Notes: generated by a model from the letters alone, not told the origin. Positions 46,471 to 55,628 are shown, counted from the stretch's first letter. The stretch is DNA of 64,000 bases from Halorubrum vacuolatum (GCF_900188065.1 NZ_FZNQ01000012.1:1-64000); one strand, 5' to 3'. Numbers and translations: made by a program.

Positions 46471-48306
46471 CTAGACGACCCCGAGGGCGGCCATGATCTG
46501 GTTACCGAAGATCATCACGATGAGCCCGACGAGCATGAGCAACCCGGAGGAGACGGTCACCGTCCGGACCGCCGCGTGTCTGTCCCCGAGCGGAAGCCGG
46601 CTCGCGACCGCCTCGGCGACCATCCGGAGGATCCGTCCGCCGTCGAGCGGGAACGCCGGCAGGCAGTTGAACAGCGCGAGCTGGATGTTGATCCAGCCGG
46701 TCCAAAACAGGAGGTTCGCAAGCACGAACACGCCGCCGCCGAGGATCGCGAGGCTCCCTTCGATCACGAAGAAGTTCGTGACCCCCCCGTTGAAGCCGGC
46801 GAAGTTGAACGGCAGCCCGAAGAGGCTCCCGAGCGGGAGGATGAGCGTCACGAAGACGAGCCCGAGCGGCGAGTCGACGAGCCCGCCGATCGGCACATCG
46901 TCCGCGGCGCCGCCGGCATCGCCGCCGAGGAGTTCGAGATACGCCCCGGCGGGATATTCGGAGACGCCGAAGTCGTCAAGCGCCAGCCCGCTCGTGCCGG
47001 GGAAGATGTTCACGCCGAGGAAGCCACCCTCCCGGTCCGGGTGCGGCGCGAGGTCGACCTCGTAGGTCACGCGCTCGTCCTCGCCCGTGTAGGCGATGAC
47101 ATCGACGACGGTTCCGGGTTCACGCTCCCCGAGGGTCGCGGCGAGGTCGTCGTCGTCGCGGATCCGGTCGCCGTCGATCTCGACGATCGTCAGCGGCTCG
47201 CCGAGTTCCGCGCCGGCGTCATGCAGCGGCCCGTCCTGTTGAACCTCGATGATATACGCCCCGATCGCCATCTCCGTGGCGTCCTCGGCGTCGTCATCGA
47301 CTGCGCCCGCGTCCGTTTCGACGGTCGCCCGCTCGTCGTCGCCGATTACCTCGAAGAACTCCCGTTCGGTGCCCACGGCCTCGCCGTTCACCGCCTCGAC
47401 GGTCACCGGTCGGTCCGTTATCGTGACGCCGAGCGGGTTGCCGCCGGCGGATCCGACGATCTGGAGCTGGCGGTCGACATCCACCACACGTTCGCCCTCG
47501 CCGTCGTCGACCGTGACCGTCACCTCCCTGTCGGCGTCGGCGATCGCGGCCTCGAACTCGTCGGCGGTCTCGACCGGGTCGCCCTCGACTGCGACGAGAC
47601 GGTCGCCGTCGACGATCCCGGCGTCCTCGGCCGGCGATCCGGGATTTACCTCGCCGACGGCATATCCCGGCGCGACGGACATCGCGCCGACGACCGGGCC
47701 GAAAAGCAGCGCGAAGACCACGATCGTCAACAGCGTGTTGGCGGTGACGCCGGCGGCGAACATCCGTGCGCGGGCGCCACGGGAGGCCTCCCGGGTCGTC
47801 TCCTCGTGGGGCTCGACGAACGCGCCGACGGGGAGGAACGCGAAGAACACGAGGCCCATGGACTCGATGTCGATCCCCTCGACGCGACAGAGGAGCCCAT
47901 GTGCGCCCTCATGGACCACCATCGCGATCACGAGGCCGATCACGATCTCCAGGGCGGCCTCGAGCGGGAGGAACTCGTTGACGCCCGGGATGATGAGGAA
48001 GTTCTGTGGCTGCTGGATCGCCGCCGGTTGTGGGGCGGCGATCGCGGAGATCCCGGAGGTGACGATGAGGAGGAACGAGCCGACCATCGCGACGAGCGCG
48101 CCGCCGAGGCCGAGGTTGGCGAGCGCCCGCCAGAGGCGTGTCGGGCGTGAGAGGCGATCGAGGAACTCCCGGCCACGGCGGGTGTGAACCGTGGTCAGGG
48201 GACCGGAGACGCGAACCGAGTCCGGGAGGATCCCGCGGTTTCGGAGCCACATCGCGACCGCCGTGTACGCGAGGATCCCGGACAGGACCCACAGCAGGGT
48301 ACTCAT
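46471..48306 (-). CDS. Site-2-protease-type membrane metallopeptidase (M50) with PDZ domains
   Basis: A 611-residue intramembrane protease. The zinc motif HEGAH (H132, E133, H136) lies in a membrane helix, and a second signature FPLDGGRI lies near residue 555. Two PDZ-like modules (about 220-300 and 330-420) sit between membrane segments, as in RseP/S2P. The start at 48306 (MSTLLWVLSG) is the natural signal-anchor helix; the longer frame adds a polar stretch. It probably releases membrane-bound regulators. The candidate substrate is unknown. Confidence 0.92.
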   Translation of the reverse strand: MSTLLWVLSGILAYTAVAMWLRNRGILPDSVRVSGPLTTVHTRRGREFLDRLSRPTRLWRALANLGLGGALVAMVGSFLLIVTSGISAIAAPQPAAIQQPQNFLIIPGVNEFLPLEAALEIVIGLVIAMVVHEGAHGLLCRVEGIDIESMGLVFFAFLPVGAFVEPHEETTREASRGARARMFAAGVTANTLLTIVVFALLFGPVVGAMSVAPGYAVGEVNPGSPAEDAGIVDGDRLVAVEGDPVETADEFEAAIADADREVTVTVDDGEGERVVDVDRQLQIVGSAGGNPLGVTITDRPVTVEAVNGEAVGTEREFFEVIGDDERATVETDAGAVDDDAEDATEMAIGAYIIEVQQDGPLHDAGAELGEPLTIVEIDGDRIRDDDDLAATLGEREPGTVVDVIAYTGEDERVTYEVDLAPHPDREGGFLGVNIFPGTSGLALDDFGVSEYPAGAYLELLGGDAGGAADDVPIGGLVDSPLGLVFVTLILPLGSLFGLPFNFAGFNGGVTNFFVIEGSLAILGGGVFVLANLLFWTGWINIQLALFNCLPAFPLDGGRILRMVAEAVASRLPLGDRHAAVRTVTVSSGLLMLVGLIVMIFGNQIMAALGVV

Positions 48307-48434
48307 TGAACCCGGTTTAGCGACGGCGATGGGTAAGGTGTTCGGTTCCACGGACCGACACGTAATGTCGAACTCCGAACCCGGCCAACCGACGATCCTC
48401 AACATCCAAGTACCCGCCTCCCGAACCGCCGAGT

Positions 48435-48671
48435 ATGATGGCGTTAGTGGACTTCCTCGTCCGACTCGTCGGCGACGTCGGCCGGTTCGTCGAGATCTTT
48501 GTAAACGAAGTGATCTTGGGCGCCGGCGACCCGCTCAGTATCGTCTCGCTCGCGATCGGACAGGTGCTGATCGGATTCGCGGTGCTCGTGCTCGCGTACG
48601 GCGTGGTCGGCGCGCTTTTCAGCGAACTCGGCGTCCAGCTCCCCACACTCGGGCGCGGCCGCGGCGAGTGA
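48435..48671 (+). CDS. Small membrane protein
   Basis: A 78-residue protein with two hydrophobic helices (about 3-28 and 35-62) and a short polar tail GVQLPTLGRGRGE. ATG at either 48435 or 48438 could start it. It lies between the divergent site-2 protease and the metallophosphoesterase gene, 40 bases upstream of the latter on the same strand, and may be co-transcribed with it. No family is recognised. Confidence 0.65.
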   Translation: MMALVDFLVRLVGDVGRFVEIFVNEVILGAGDPLSIVSLAIGQVLIGFAVLVLAYGVVGALFSELGVQLPTLGRGRGE

Positions 48672-48710
48672 ACAACTAAGTACGGTTCCGACAAATAGCC
48701 GGCGACCCGC

Positions 48711-49520
48711 ATGATTGTCGCCGTCTCGGACGTTCACCTCGGCGTCGCCGATGACGCATCGTCCGCTCCCGTCAAGACCGAGTTCGGCCGCTTTCTCGAC
48801 TACCTCCGTGAGGACCTCCGACCCGATCACCTCGTATTGAACGGCGACATCGAGGATCTCTGGCGTCGGGACATGCGGACGCTCACCCGCGAGAACTACG
48901 ACGTGTTCGCCTCGCTGTCGGCGCTTCGGGACGAAGGTACCGAGGTCCATTACGTCCTCGGCAACCACGACTGGTACGCCCGCCATGACGCCGGAACGCG
49001 CTCTGAACCGTACTACGAAACGGCCTACGAGACCGACCTGACCCTCGAAAGCGACGGCGTCGCCTACGCCTTCCTCCATGGCCACCAGTTCGACCCCGTC
49101 CAGCGGGAGTGGTACTTCGATAAACTGGCGCTCGTCAGCGACGACGCCGTCGGTGCGACCTTCAGCAAGAAGTGGGCGACCGTCGCCGACGGCGACAGCC
49201 GGTTGGACGCCGTGATGACTGCCGGGCGACTGCTCTATGACCGATTCAGACACGGAACGTGGGACGACCGGGTGCGTGAGATGGACCGCTGTGAAACGGA
49301 CATCGACCTCGGCGTGCAACCGCCCGGTTCCGGCCGGTACGTCGAGAGCCGCCCGGAGGTCGACTGGCTCTGTCTCGGCCACACCCACGACGGGGGGATC
49401 GCCTCGGCCGCACGGGTCGCCAACTCAGGAGCCTGGATGGAGGGTCGCCATACGTATCTGCAGTTGACCGACGAACCACGGCTGCTCGAATGGAACGAAG
49501 GCGATCCGCAGGAAGTGTGA
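48711..49520 (+). CDS. Calcineurin-like metallophosphoesterase
   Basis: A 269-residue dimetal phosphoesterase. All motifs are present: DVHLG (7-11), NGDIEDLW (about 44-51), GNHDWY (about 85-90), FLHGHQFDP, and GHTHDGG near the end. The layout (an inserted helix after GNHD and a C-terminal GHTH) is similar to UDP-diacylglucosamine hydrolases, but haloarchaea lack lipid A, so a nucleotide or phospholipid is more likely. It is translated after the small membrane protein. Confidence 0.9.
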   Translation: MIVAVSDVHLGVADDASSAPVKTEFGRFLDYLREDLRPDHLVLNGDIEDLWRRDMRTLTRENYDVFASLSALRDEGTEVHYVLGNHDWYARHDAGTRSEPYYETAYETDLTLESDGVAYAFLHGHQFDPVQREWYFDKLALVSDDAVGATFSKKWATVADGDSRLDAVMTAGRLLYDRFRHGTWDDRVREMDRCETDIDLGVQPPGSGRYVESRPEVDWLCLGHTHDGGIASAARVANSGAWMEGRHTYLQLTDEPRLLEWNEGDPQEV

Positions 49521-49553
49521 CGCGCGCCGGTCGAAGCCGACGAACGGATCGAA

Positions 49554-51056
49554 TCAGTCGTCCGCAGGAACCCCGCTGAACTCGGGGCGCTCGACGCGCC
49601 GGTCGGTCGTTTCGCCCTCGACGTCGAACGGATACTCGCCGGTGACACAGCCGAGACAGAGGTCCGCCCGGGACGCCTCCAAGGCGGCCGCGACGGCGTC
49701 GATCGAGAGGTACGCGAGCGAGTCGGCGGCGATCCGTTCGCGGATCTCTTCGACCGACCGGTCGGCGGCGATCAGCTCCTCGCGAGTCGCCATGTCGATG
49801 CCGAAATAACAGGGCGCGACGATGGGCGGCGCGCCGATCCGCATGTGTACCGCCTCCGCGCCCGCTTCCCGGACGAGTTCGACGAGCTGCGTCGAGGTCG
49901 TCCCTCGAACGATGGAGTCGTCGATGATGGTGACGGTCTTCCCCTCGACCGTCGAGCGGATCGGGTTGAGCTTCAGCCGGACCGCGCGTTCGCGCTCGTC
50001 CTGTGTCGGCATGATGAACGTCCGCCCGACGTAGCGGTTCTTCATCAACCCCTCCGCGAACTCGACGCCGCCGTCGTCCTCCGCTCGCGGGTCGCCGTCG
50101 GCGGTCGTCTCGTGTGCGGCGTCGACGTATCCCGAGGCGAACGCGCGACCCGAGTCGGGCACCGGCATGACCACGTCGCTCTCGACGCCGGACTCCTCCC
50201 ACAGCTTTCGGCCGAGCTCGCGGCGCACCTCGTAGACGAGGCTGCCGTCGATGATCGAGTCCGGGCGGGCGAAGTAGACGTGTTCGAAAAAGCAGTGGGC
50301 CGTCGAACCCGCATCCACGAGCTGATAGGTATCATAGCCCGCCCCGTCGGGCTCCAAGACGACCAACTCGCCCGGTTTCACGTCCCGGATCAGCTCGCCA
50401 TCGAGGGTGTCGATGGCCGCCGACTCGCTCGCGAGGACGTAGCCGTCCTCCAGCTTTCCGAGACAGAGCGGCCGGTTTCCGAGCGGGTCGCGGACGCCGA
50501 GGACGGTGTCGTCGTGGGTGATCGTGAGCGAATAGGAGCCGTGGATCCGGCCCATCGTGTGTTTCACGGCGCGGACGAGATCCTCCTCTAATAGGTTGCG
50601 TGCGAGGTCGTGGGCGATCACCTCCGTGTCGCCGTCGGAGGTGAACGCGTGACCCGCGCTCTCCAGTTCGGCACGGACCTCGTCGGCGTTGACGAGGTTC
50701 CCGTTATGCGAGAGGCCGAGCGAGCCGGATTTAAACGAGACGGAGAAGGGTTGTGCACAGCTCTTATCGAGGCTGCCGGCGGTCGGATACCTGACGTGGC
50801 CGATCCCGGTACTGCCCGCGAGCGACTCCAGGGCGCGTTCGTCGAAGGCGTCACCAACCAGCCCGCGCTCGACGTGGCTGTGCTGTTGAAAGCCGTCGTG
50901 TGTGACGATCCCCGCCGACTCCTGGCCACGATGCTGGAGCGCATACAGCGCATAATAAAGCGGTCGGACCGCCGCCCGGTCCGTTAACGAGACGCCGACG
51001 ATGCCGCACTTCTCCCGCGGCTCGTCGCCATCGATGTGATCCCCACCGGGTTCCAT
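49554..51056 (-). CDS. purF: Amidophosphoribosyltransferase
   Basis: A 500-residue first enzyme of purine synthesis, making phosphoribosylamine from PRPP and glutamine. The nucleophile C17 (EKCGIVGV) follows a 16-residue propeptide. The PRPP site VTIIDDSIVRGTTS and the cysteine-containing C-terminus DLCLGCVTGEYP, which suits the 4Fe-4S ligand set of the Bacillus-type enzyme, are visible. The start at 51056 has a TATA-like box 26 bases upstream. It lies alone, convergent with the phosphoesterase gene. Confidence 0.96.
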   Translation of the reverse strand: MEPGGDHIDGDEPREKCGIVGVSLTDRAAVRPLYYALYALQHRGQESAGIVTHDGFQQHSHVERGLVGDAFDERALESLAGSTGIGHVRYPTAGSLDKSCAQPFSVSFKSGSLGLSHNGNLVNADEVRAELESAGHAFTSDGDTEVIAHDLARNLLEEDLVRAVKHTMGRIHGSYSLTITHDDTVLGVRDPLGNRPLCLGKLEDGYVLASESAAIDTLDGELIRDVKPGELVVLEPDGAGYDTYQLVDAGSTAHCFFEHVYFARPDSIIDGSLVYEVRRELGRKLWEESGVESDVVMPVPDSGRAFASGYVDAAHETTADGDPRAEDDGGVEFAEGLMKNRYVGRTFIMPTQDERERAVRLKLNPIRSTVEGKTVTIIDDSIVRGTTSTQLVELVREAGAEAVHMRIGAPPIVAPCYFGIDMATREELIAADRSVEEIRERIAADSLAYLSIDAVAAALEASRADLCLGCVTGEYPFDVEGETTDRRVERPEFSGVPADD

Positions 51057-51077
51057 GTCTGCTCGTGTGCGGGGATC

Positions 51078-51086
51078 GAATAAAAA
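51078..51086 (-). promoter_or_regulatory. TATA-like box for purF
   Basis: TTTTTATTC on the minus strand is centred 26 bases before the ATG at 51056, consistent with a leaderless mRNA. Confidence 0.55.
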
Positions 51087-51166
51087 CCCTCGTGTCCGTG
51101 GCGTGTCGATCGGTTTTTACCCGCCGATCGATCCATATGTGTGTATTCCTCTCGGGTGGTCACGGC

Positions 51167-51544
51167 TCATCCGGTCAGCTCGTCGAGGGCCTCGAAGTAG
51201 TCCTCCCGCGGGATCTGGTACGGTTCCCGATAGTCGACGTCGCCGTCGGCAAACCGGTCGGCGAGGTCGACGGCGGCCTCTGCGGCGACCTCCCGGTCGT
51301 CGTACGTTTCGGCGACCGCCTCGATCTCGGGTTCCAAAAAGCAGACGACGTGCCACTCGTCGGTCGCGTACTGGCCCGCGCCGGGACGTCGTCTGCGCGA
51401 GCCGTTCGTCAGGTAGATCGTCGGGAGACACTCGGCGGGGAAGCCGTCCTCGTTGAACACGTCCGGCCGAAAGACCAGGATCGCCCGTCCGCCGGGCTCC
51501 TGGTTCCACACCTGCCACCCGTCGGGAAGCGCCTCGAAGCTCAT
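51167..51544 (-). CDS. Conserved haloarchaeal protein (DUF5820-like)
   Basis: A 125-residue acidic protein beginning MSFEALPDGWQVWNQEPGG. The FRPDVFNEDGFPAECLPTIYLTNG and VDYREPYQIPREDYFEALDELTG blocks look like a haloarchaeal family I know from memory as DUF5820; I am not fully sure of the number. It lies 110 bases upstream of purF on the same strand. No catalytic motif is evident. The function is unknown. Confidence 0.75.
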   Translation of the reverse strand: MSFEALPDGWQVWNQEPGGRAILVFRPDVFNEDGFPAECLPTIYLTNGSRRRRPGAGQYATDEWHVVCFLEPEIEAVAETYDDREVAAEAAVDLADRFADGDVDYREPYQIPREDYFEALDELTG

Positions 51545-51636
51545 ACCTCCGTTCGGTTCTCGAGCGATGAAAGGGTCGCGCTCCGCGGGCGGGGGGACGG
51601 CCCTTCCCCCGACCGGATCGGTCCGTGCGGGTTCGG

Positions 51637-52704
51637 TCAGCCGCTGAACTCGTTACAGACGGGGATCCCCATCGTGTCGAAGTCCGTCATCGCCGCTAAC
51701 CGGTCCGGCACCTGATGGATGTCGATCGTCTCCGAGACGAGCGCGGTCGGGTCGAGTTTTCCGGTTCGGATCATATCGAGCATCTCGGGATATCGGGACG
51801 GCTGCAGCCCCAGCGAGCCGATGAACTCGATCTCCTTCGCGACGAACTCGTCGGTCGGCAGCGGGATCATGCCCTCCTCGGCGGCGGTTGTCAAGCCGAT
51901 CTGGACGTGGCGGCCGCCCTTACCGAGCGATCGAACCGCGTTCTGACAGGTCGCGGTGATCCCGAGCGCGTCGACGGAGACCGCCGCGCCGCCGTCGGTC
52001 ATGTCCCGGACCTCCTTCGCCGGGTCGTCCACATCGCGTGCGTTGACGGTGTCGACCGCGCCGAGTTCCTCGGCCTTTTCGAGTTTTTCGTCCATCAGAT
52101 CGACGCCGATGACGTTCGCGCCGAGCGCGTTTGCGATGTGCACCGCAGCGAGCCCGATCCCGCCCAGCCCGTGCACGACGACGTCCTCGCCGTTGCCGAC
52201 GTCGCCCTGATGGGCCATCGCGTGATAGGAGGTCATAAAGCGGCAGCCGATTCCCGCGGCGGTATCCGATTCGATCTCGTCGGGGAGCGGAACCGCGTTG
52301 ACGTCGGCGGCCGGGATGTGTACCTCCTCGGCGAACGCGCCCGGTGCCTCGTTCATAAAGCCGAGGCCGATGTGGTTCTCACAGATGTTCTCACGCCCGT
52401 TTCGACAGAGCGAGCACTCCCCGCAGGCGAAGTTGAACGGGATCGCCACCGTGTCGCCTTCCTGCACGCTTGTCACGTTCTCGCCGACCTCGACGATGGT
52501 CCCCGTCGGTTCGTGACCCAGTACGTGTGGCGGGTCGGGCCGGTAGTTGAACCAGTCCCACTCGCCCTGCCAGCAGTGCCAGTCGCTGCGACAGACACCA
52601 CAGCCGTCGACGCGGGCGACGGCTCCATCCGGCTCGGGTTCCGGACGTTCGACCTCCTGTACCTCCAACGGCTCCTTGAACTCCTCGAGTACGACGGCTT
52701 GCAT
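51637..52704 (-). CDS. Zinc-dependent alcohol dehydrogenase
   Basis: A 355-residue medium-chain dehydrogenase. The catalytic zinc ligands are in GCGVCRSDW and LGHEPTG. The structural zinc loop is CGECSLCRNGRENIC, and the NAD site is GLGGIGLAAVHIANALGA with the D of IGVDLMDEK giving NAD preference. The start at 52704 (MQAVVLEEFKEPL) is canonical. It is divergent from the cryptochrome gene across an unusually AT-rich promoter region. The alcohol or aldehyde substrate is unknown. Confidence 0.93.
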   Translation of the reverse strand: MQAVVLEEFKEPLEVQEVERPEPEPDGAVARVDGCGVCRSDWHCWQGEWDWFNYRPDPPHVLGHEPTGTIVEVGENVTSVQEGDTVAIPFNFACGECSLCRNGRENICENHIGLGFMNEAPGAFAEEVHIPAADVNAVPLPDEIESDTAAGIGCRFMTSYHAMAHQGDVGNGEDVVVHGLGGIGLAAVHIANALGANVIGVDLMDEKLEKAEELGAVDTVNARDVDDPAKEVRDMTDGGAAVSVDALGITATCQNAVRSLGKGGRHVQIGLTTAAEEGMIPLPTDEFVAKEIEFIGSLGLQPSRYPEMLDMIRTGKLDPTALVSETIDIHQVPDRLAAMTDFDTMGIPVCNEFSG

Positions 52705-52736
52705 GGCCGGACGCCGTTTCACGCGGCATCTATGTA

Positions 52737-52800
52737 ATGATTGTATATTATTATCGTTCATATTAAAATTGAAATGTCAACTTTTTATTATTCCCACGTA
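52737..52800. promoter_or_regulatory. AT-rich divergent promoter region between adh and cry-DASH
   Basis: The segment holds several TATA-like stretches (tgtatattattatcg, catattaaaattg, tttttattattccc) on both strands and is far more AT-rich than the coding DNA around it. It probably serves both divergent genes. Confidence 0.45.
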
Positions 52801-52850
52801 GGTGGCCGCCTCTCCGGGTCGTTTTCACCCCTCCAGCCCGTACCGGAGTC

Positions 52851-54440
52851 ATGCAGAACGATCGCCCCTCTGCCAACGGGAAAAAAGACCACGAACCGCG
52901 TTCCGACGGCGAAACGCCTGACCGACAGTCGATCGCGATCCACTGGTTCAGGCGGGATCTGCGGCTTCACGACAACCCGTCGCTCGTCGCGGCCGCGGCG
53001 GCCGACCGACTGATCCCAATCTACGTCTTCGACCCGGACGACTACGGACCGAGCGAATACGGCGGTCGACGGTCATTTAGATACGACAAGACCGGGTTTC
53101 ACCGCACTCGCTTCCGGACGGAGGCGGTCGCGGACCTTCGCGCGTCCCTCCGGGCGCTCGGCTCGGAACTGTACGTCCGCGTCGGCGACCCGGCGGAGGT
53201 GATCCCCTCGTTCGCGGAGCGGACCGGAGCGGAGGTCGTCCACGCGGGGTCGTGGAACGTCCCTGAGGAGCGGACGACGGAAGCCCGTGTCCGCGGGGCG
53301 CTCGCCGACCGCGACGAGCCGACACCCCTCAAAACCGATCCCGGACACACGCTCTATCATCCGGCCGACCTCCCGGACGGCCCGGCGGGGGTCGAGGATA
53401 CGTACACGCCGTTCCGCAAGTCCGTCGAGAACGCGGCCGATGTCGAGGTTCGAGCGCCGCTCGGCGTGCCGTCGCTTCCGCCGGTTCCGTCACCGTTAGG
53501 TGACGACGAGGACCCGCTTGCGCCCGGACGGATCCCCGAGCCAGCGGACCTCCTCGATGGGGGATCCGCCGGCGACGAAACCGGCGAGGGCGACGGTACG
53601 GGCGACGGGGACGTTGATCGTCGCCCCGACGACGCCCTCCAGTATCGTGGGGGCGAAGCGGCGGGGATCGCCCGCCTCCGGGAATACCTCTGGGAGGGTG
53701 ACCATCTCCGACAATATAAAAAGACCCGCAACGGCCTCGTCGGGCGGAACTACGCCTCGAAGCTCTCCCCGTGGCTCAACGAGGGCTGTCTCTCGCCGCG
53801 GGCCGTCCACGACGAGGTCCGAACGTACGAGGCCGTCCGCGTCGAAAACGACTCCACCTACTGGCTCATCTTCGAGCTGATCTGGCGGGACTTCTTCGCC
53901 TTCCAGGTCGCCAAACACGGCGATCGCTACTTTTCACGGGAGGGGATCCGCGAGCGCGACGACATCGAATGGGCGACGGGCGAGGAGGAGGAGCGACGCC
54001 TCCGGCGCTGGCGTCAGGGACGCACGGGTGTCCCGTTCGTCGATGCCGGGATCCGCGAGCTACGTGCCACGGGCTATCTCTCGAACCGCGCCCGTCAGAA
54101 CGTCGCCTCCTTCCTCGCGAACGACTGTCGGGTGGACTGGCGGAAGGGGGCCGCCTTCTTCGAGACCCACCTCGTCGATTACGACCCCTGTTCGAACTAC
54201 GGCAACTGGGCGTACATCGCCGGCGTCGGCAACGACTCACGCGATCGTGCGTTCGACGTCGTCTGGCAGGCCAACCGCTACGACGAGGACGGCGAGTACG
54301 TTCGACGGTGGGTTCCCGAGGTCGCCGATCTGCCGACGGCGTACGTCCACGAGCCGTGGACGATGGATCCGGGGACACAGGGACACCACGGGGTGCATCT
54401 CGGCGAAGATTATCCCTGGCCGGTCTTGGAGATGAAGTAG
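52851..54440 (+). CDS. DASH-type cryptochrome / photolyase
   Basis: A 529-residue flavoprotein of the photolyase superfamily. The DASH-type N-terminus AIHWFRRDLRLHDNPSLV is clear. FRKSVE, SKLSPWLNEGCLSPR and LIWRDFFAF follow; this set suits the DASH branch. The C-terminal FAD region (NYGNWAYIAGVGND) is intact. The first 25 residues are a polar extension of uncertain reality. DASH proteins repair cyclobutane dimers mostly in single-stranded DNA, or sense blue light. It lies 4 kb from a second photolyase. Confidence 0.9.
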   Translation: MQNDRPSANGKKDHEPRSDGETPDRQSIAIHWFRRDLRLHDNPSLVAAAAADRLIPIYVFDPDDYGPSEYGGRRSFRYDKTGFHRTRFRTEAVADLRASLRALGSELYVRVGDPAEVIPSFAERTGAEVVHAGSWNVPEERTTEARVRGALADRDEPTPLKTDPGHTLYHPADLPDGPAGVEDTYTPFRKSVENAADVEVRAPLGVPSLPPVPSPLGDDEDPLAPGRIPEPADLLDGGSAGDETGEGDGTGDGDVDRRPDDALQYRGGEAAGIARLREYLWEGDHLRQYKKTRNGLVGRNYASKLSPWLNEGCLSPRAVHDEVRTYEAVRVENDSTYWLIFELIWRDFFAFQVAKHGDRYFSREGIRERDDIEWATGEEEERRLRRWRQGRTGVPFVDAGIRELRATGYLSNRARQNVASFLANDCRVDWRKGAAFFETHLVDYDPCSNYGNWAYIAGVGNDSRDRAFDVVWQANRYDEDGEYVRRWVPEVADLPTAYVHEPWTMDPGTQGHHGVHLGEDYPWPVLEMK

Positions 54441-54461
54441 TCGGGAGTCACTAGCGAGCCC

Positions 54462-54881
54462 TTAGCGGCCCCGCCGATCGAGCAGTGCCGCGCCAACCAG
54501 CCCGAGGCTGATAAGGAGGAACGCCACCAGCGTGAGCCGTGGGATGGTGAACACCCCGAAGCCCCGCCAGAGGATCGTCGTACAGCCGCCGTCGAGCGTA
54601 CAGGTCGCATCCGGCGACAGCTGGAGATAGCTGTGATAGGCGGCGACGGCGGCGCCCAAAAGCGACAGCGGCAGGCCGGTTCGCCAGACGGCCGTTCGCC
54701 CCTCAAGGGTTGCGACGCCCACGACGATCACGAGCGGGTACATCAAGATCCGCTGGACCCAACAGAGGTCACACGGAACCAATCCCATGGCCTCACTGAA
54801 ATAGAGGCTGCCGACGGTGGCGACCGCGGCGACGAGCGTGACCGCTCCGAGAAGCAGTCGAACCGGCTCACCCCGTTCCAT
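54462..54881 (-). CDS. Disulfide bond formation protein DsbB family
   Basis: A 139-residue four-helix membrane protein. The quinone-linked CxxC is C37-x2-C40 (VPCDLCW), and the second pair is C94 and C100 (TCTLDGGC). WVQRILMYPL after the CxxC is a family hallmark. It would reoxidise an extracytoplasmic thiol oxidase and feed electrons to quinone. The start at 54881 (MERGEPVRLL) excludes a 65-residue extension that overlaps the tRNA gene. It is the gene nearest the tRNA-Glu. Confidence 0.92.
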   Translation of the reverse strand: MERGEPVRLLLGAVTLVAAVATVGSLYFSEAMGLVPCDLCWVQRILMYPLVIVVGVATLEGRTAVWRTGLPLSLLGAAVAAYHSYLQLSPDATCTLDGGCTTILWRGFGVFTIPRLTLVAFLLISLGLVGAALLDRRGR

Positions 54882-54948
54882 GGGGACAGTGGAGGGGCGA
54901 TAATCAAAAGCGAATCGCCGTCGCTCCCGTGTGCCGATCACTGAAAAG

Positions 54949-55054
54949 TGCTCGGTCAGGGATTTGAACCCTGGTCGTCGGCTGTCTTCCGGACCGGCCC
55001 GAGGCCGCGTCCGCCGAAAGGCCAACATGATTGGCCGGACTACACCAACCGAGC
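54949..55054 (-). tRNA. tRNA-Glu (anticodon UUC) with intron
   Basis: The minus strand folds as a full tRNA. The acceptor stem GCTCGGT pairs with ACCGAGC, the T arm is CAGGG-TTCAAAT-CCCTG, the D arm contains GTAGTCCGGCC, and the anticodon stem is TTGGC/GCCGA. The loop reads CT-TTC-G, so the anticodon is TTC. A 31-base insertion (54984-55014) follows position 37. The exons add up to 75 bases including the discriminator A. The CCA end is not encoded. Confidence 0.92.
54984..55014 (-). other. tRNA-Glu intron (31 bases)
   Basis: The intron lies between positions 37 and 38, the commonest archaeal site. Its core folds on itself: CGGAC pairs with GTCCG and inner CGGCC with GGCCG around a TCG loop. 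The ends should form the bulge-helix-bulge cut by the EndA splicing endonuclease. Confidence 0.8.
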
Positions 55055-55150
55055 GCATCCGACCGTTGCGCGGCATCCGATTTAACTCTTCTCAACTCCC
55101 GTCGCCGTGATATGGATTGTCTCGGTCGCCGAGGCGCTCGCGTCGGCCGG

Positions 55151-55222
55151 TCATCCCCGCAATCCTCGACGGCTCATCCCCGCAACCGCCGACAGTTCGT
55201 GCTCGTGACCACCGACAGTCCG
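55151..55222. repeat. Short direct repeats before the rhodanese gene
   Basis: tcatccccgcaa occurs at 55151 and again at 55174 (23-base period), and ccgacagt-type units recur just after (near 55188 and 55212). The interval 55055-55298 has no gene I can support. Confidence 0.5.
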
Positions 55223-55267
55223 TGCACACGGCCACCCGGGTTTGCGAGGGAATCGGGAGCGACGCCC

Positions 55268-55275
55268 TTTATAAT
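55268..55275 (+). promoter_or_regulatory. TATA-like box for the rhodanese gene
   Basis: tttataat is centred 28 bases before the ATG at 55299. Confidence 0.5.
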
Positions 55276-55298
55276 CTCGATGGCCTCGGTTAGAATCG

Positions 55299-55628
55299 AT
55301 GGTCGAGGAGCTTACCCCCGAAGAGGTCCACGAGCGCGTCGAGGAGGGAACGATCCGCGTCGTCGACACCCGCCCCGAATCGCAGTTCAACCGGGGCCAC
55401 ATTCCGGGCGCGATCAACCTCCCCCTCGGGGAGTTACCACGTCGCGTCGACGAGATTGAGTGGGACGAAACCGACATCGTCTGTGCCTGTCCCATCGGCC
55501 AGTCGTCGATCCAAGCCGCCAAACTCATCGACAGCTACGAGGGCGTCGACGACGACGTCACCGTCGCGAGCATGGCGGGTGGCTATCGCGAGTGGGCGTT
55601 CGAGCTCGAACCCGACGACGCGAAGTGA
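55299..55628 (+). CDS. Rhodanese-domain protein
   Basis: A 109-residue single rhodanese domain that moves sulfane sulfur. The DTRPESQFNRGHIPGAINLP block and the catalytic cysteine C64 in the loop CPIGQSS are in place. The C-terminal GGYREWAFEL helix is also typical. The compact one-domain type is used in tRNA thiolation or sulfur detoxification. It precedes the rhomboid gene by 79 bases and may be expressed with it. Confidence 0.92.
   Translation: MVEELTPEEVHERVEEGTIRVVDTRPESQFNRGHIPGAINLPLGELPRRVDEIEWDETDIVCACPIGQSSIQAAKLIDSYEGVDDDVTVASMAGGYREWAFELEPDDAK

Noticed and set aside
46576-48150. 524-codon plus-strand ORF opposite the site-2 protease
   Set aside because: It is a shadow of the HEGAH-containing protease gene, with no credible motif.
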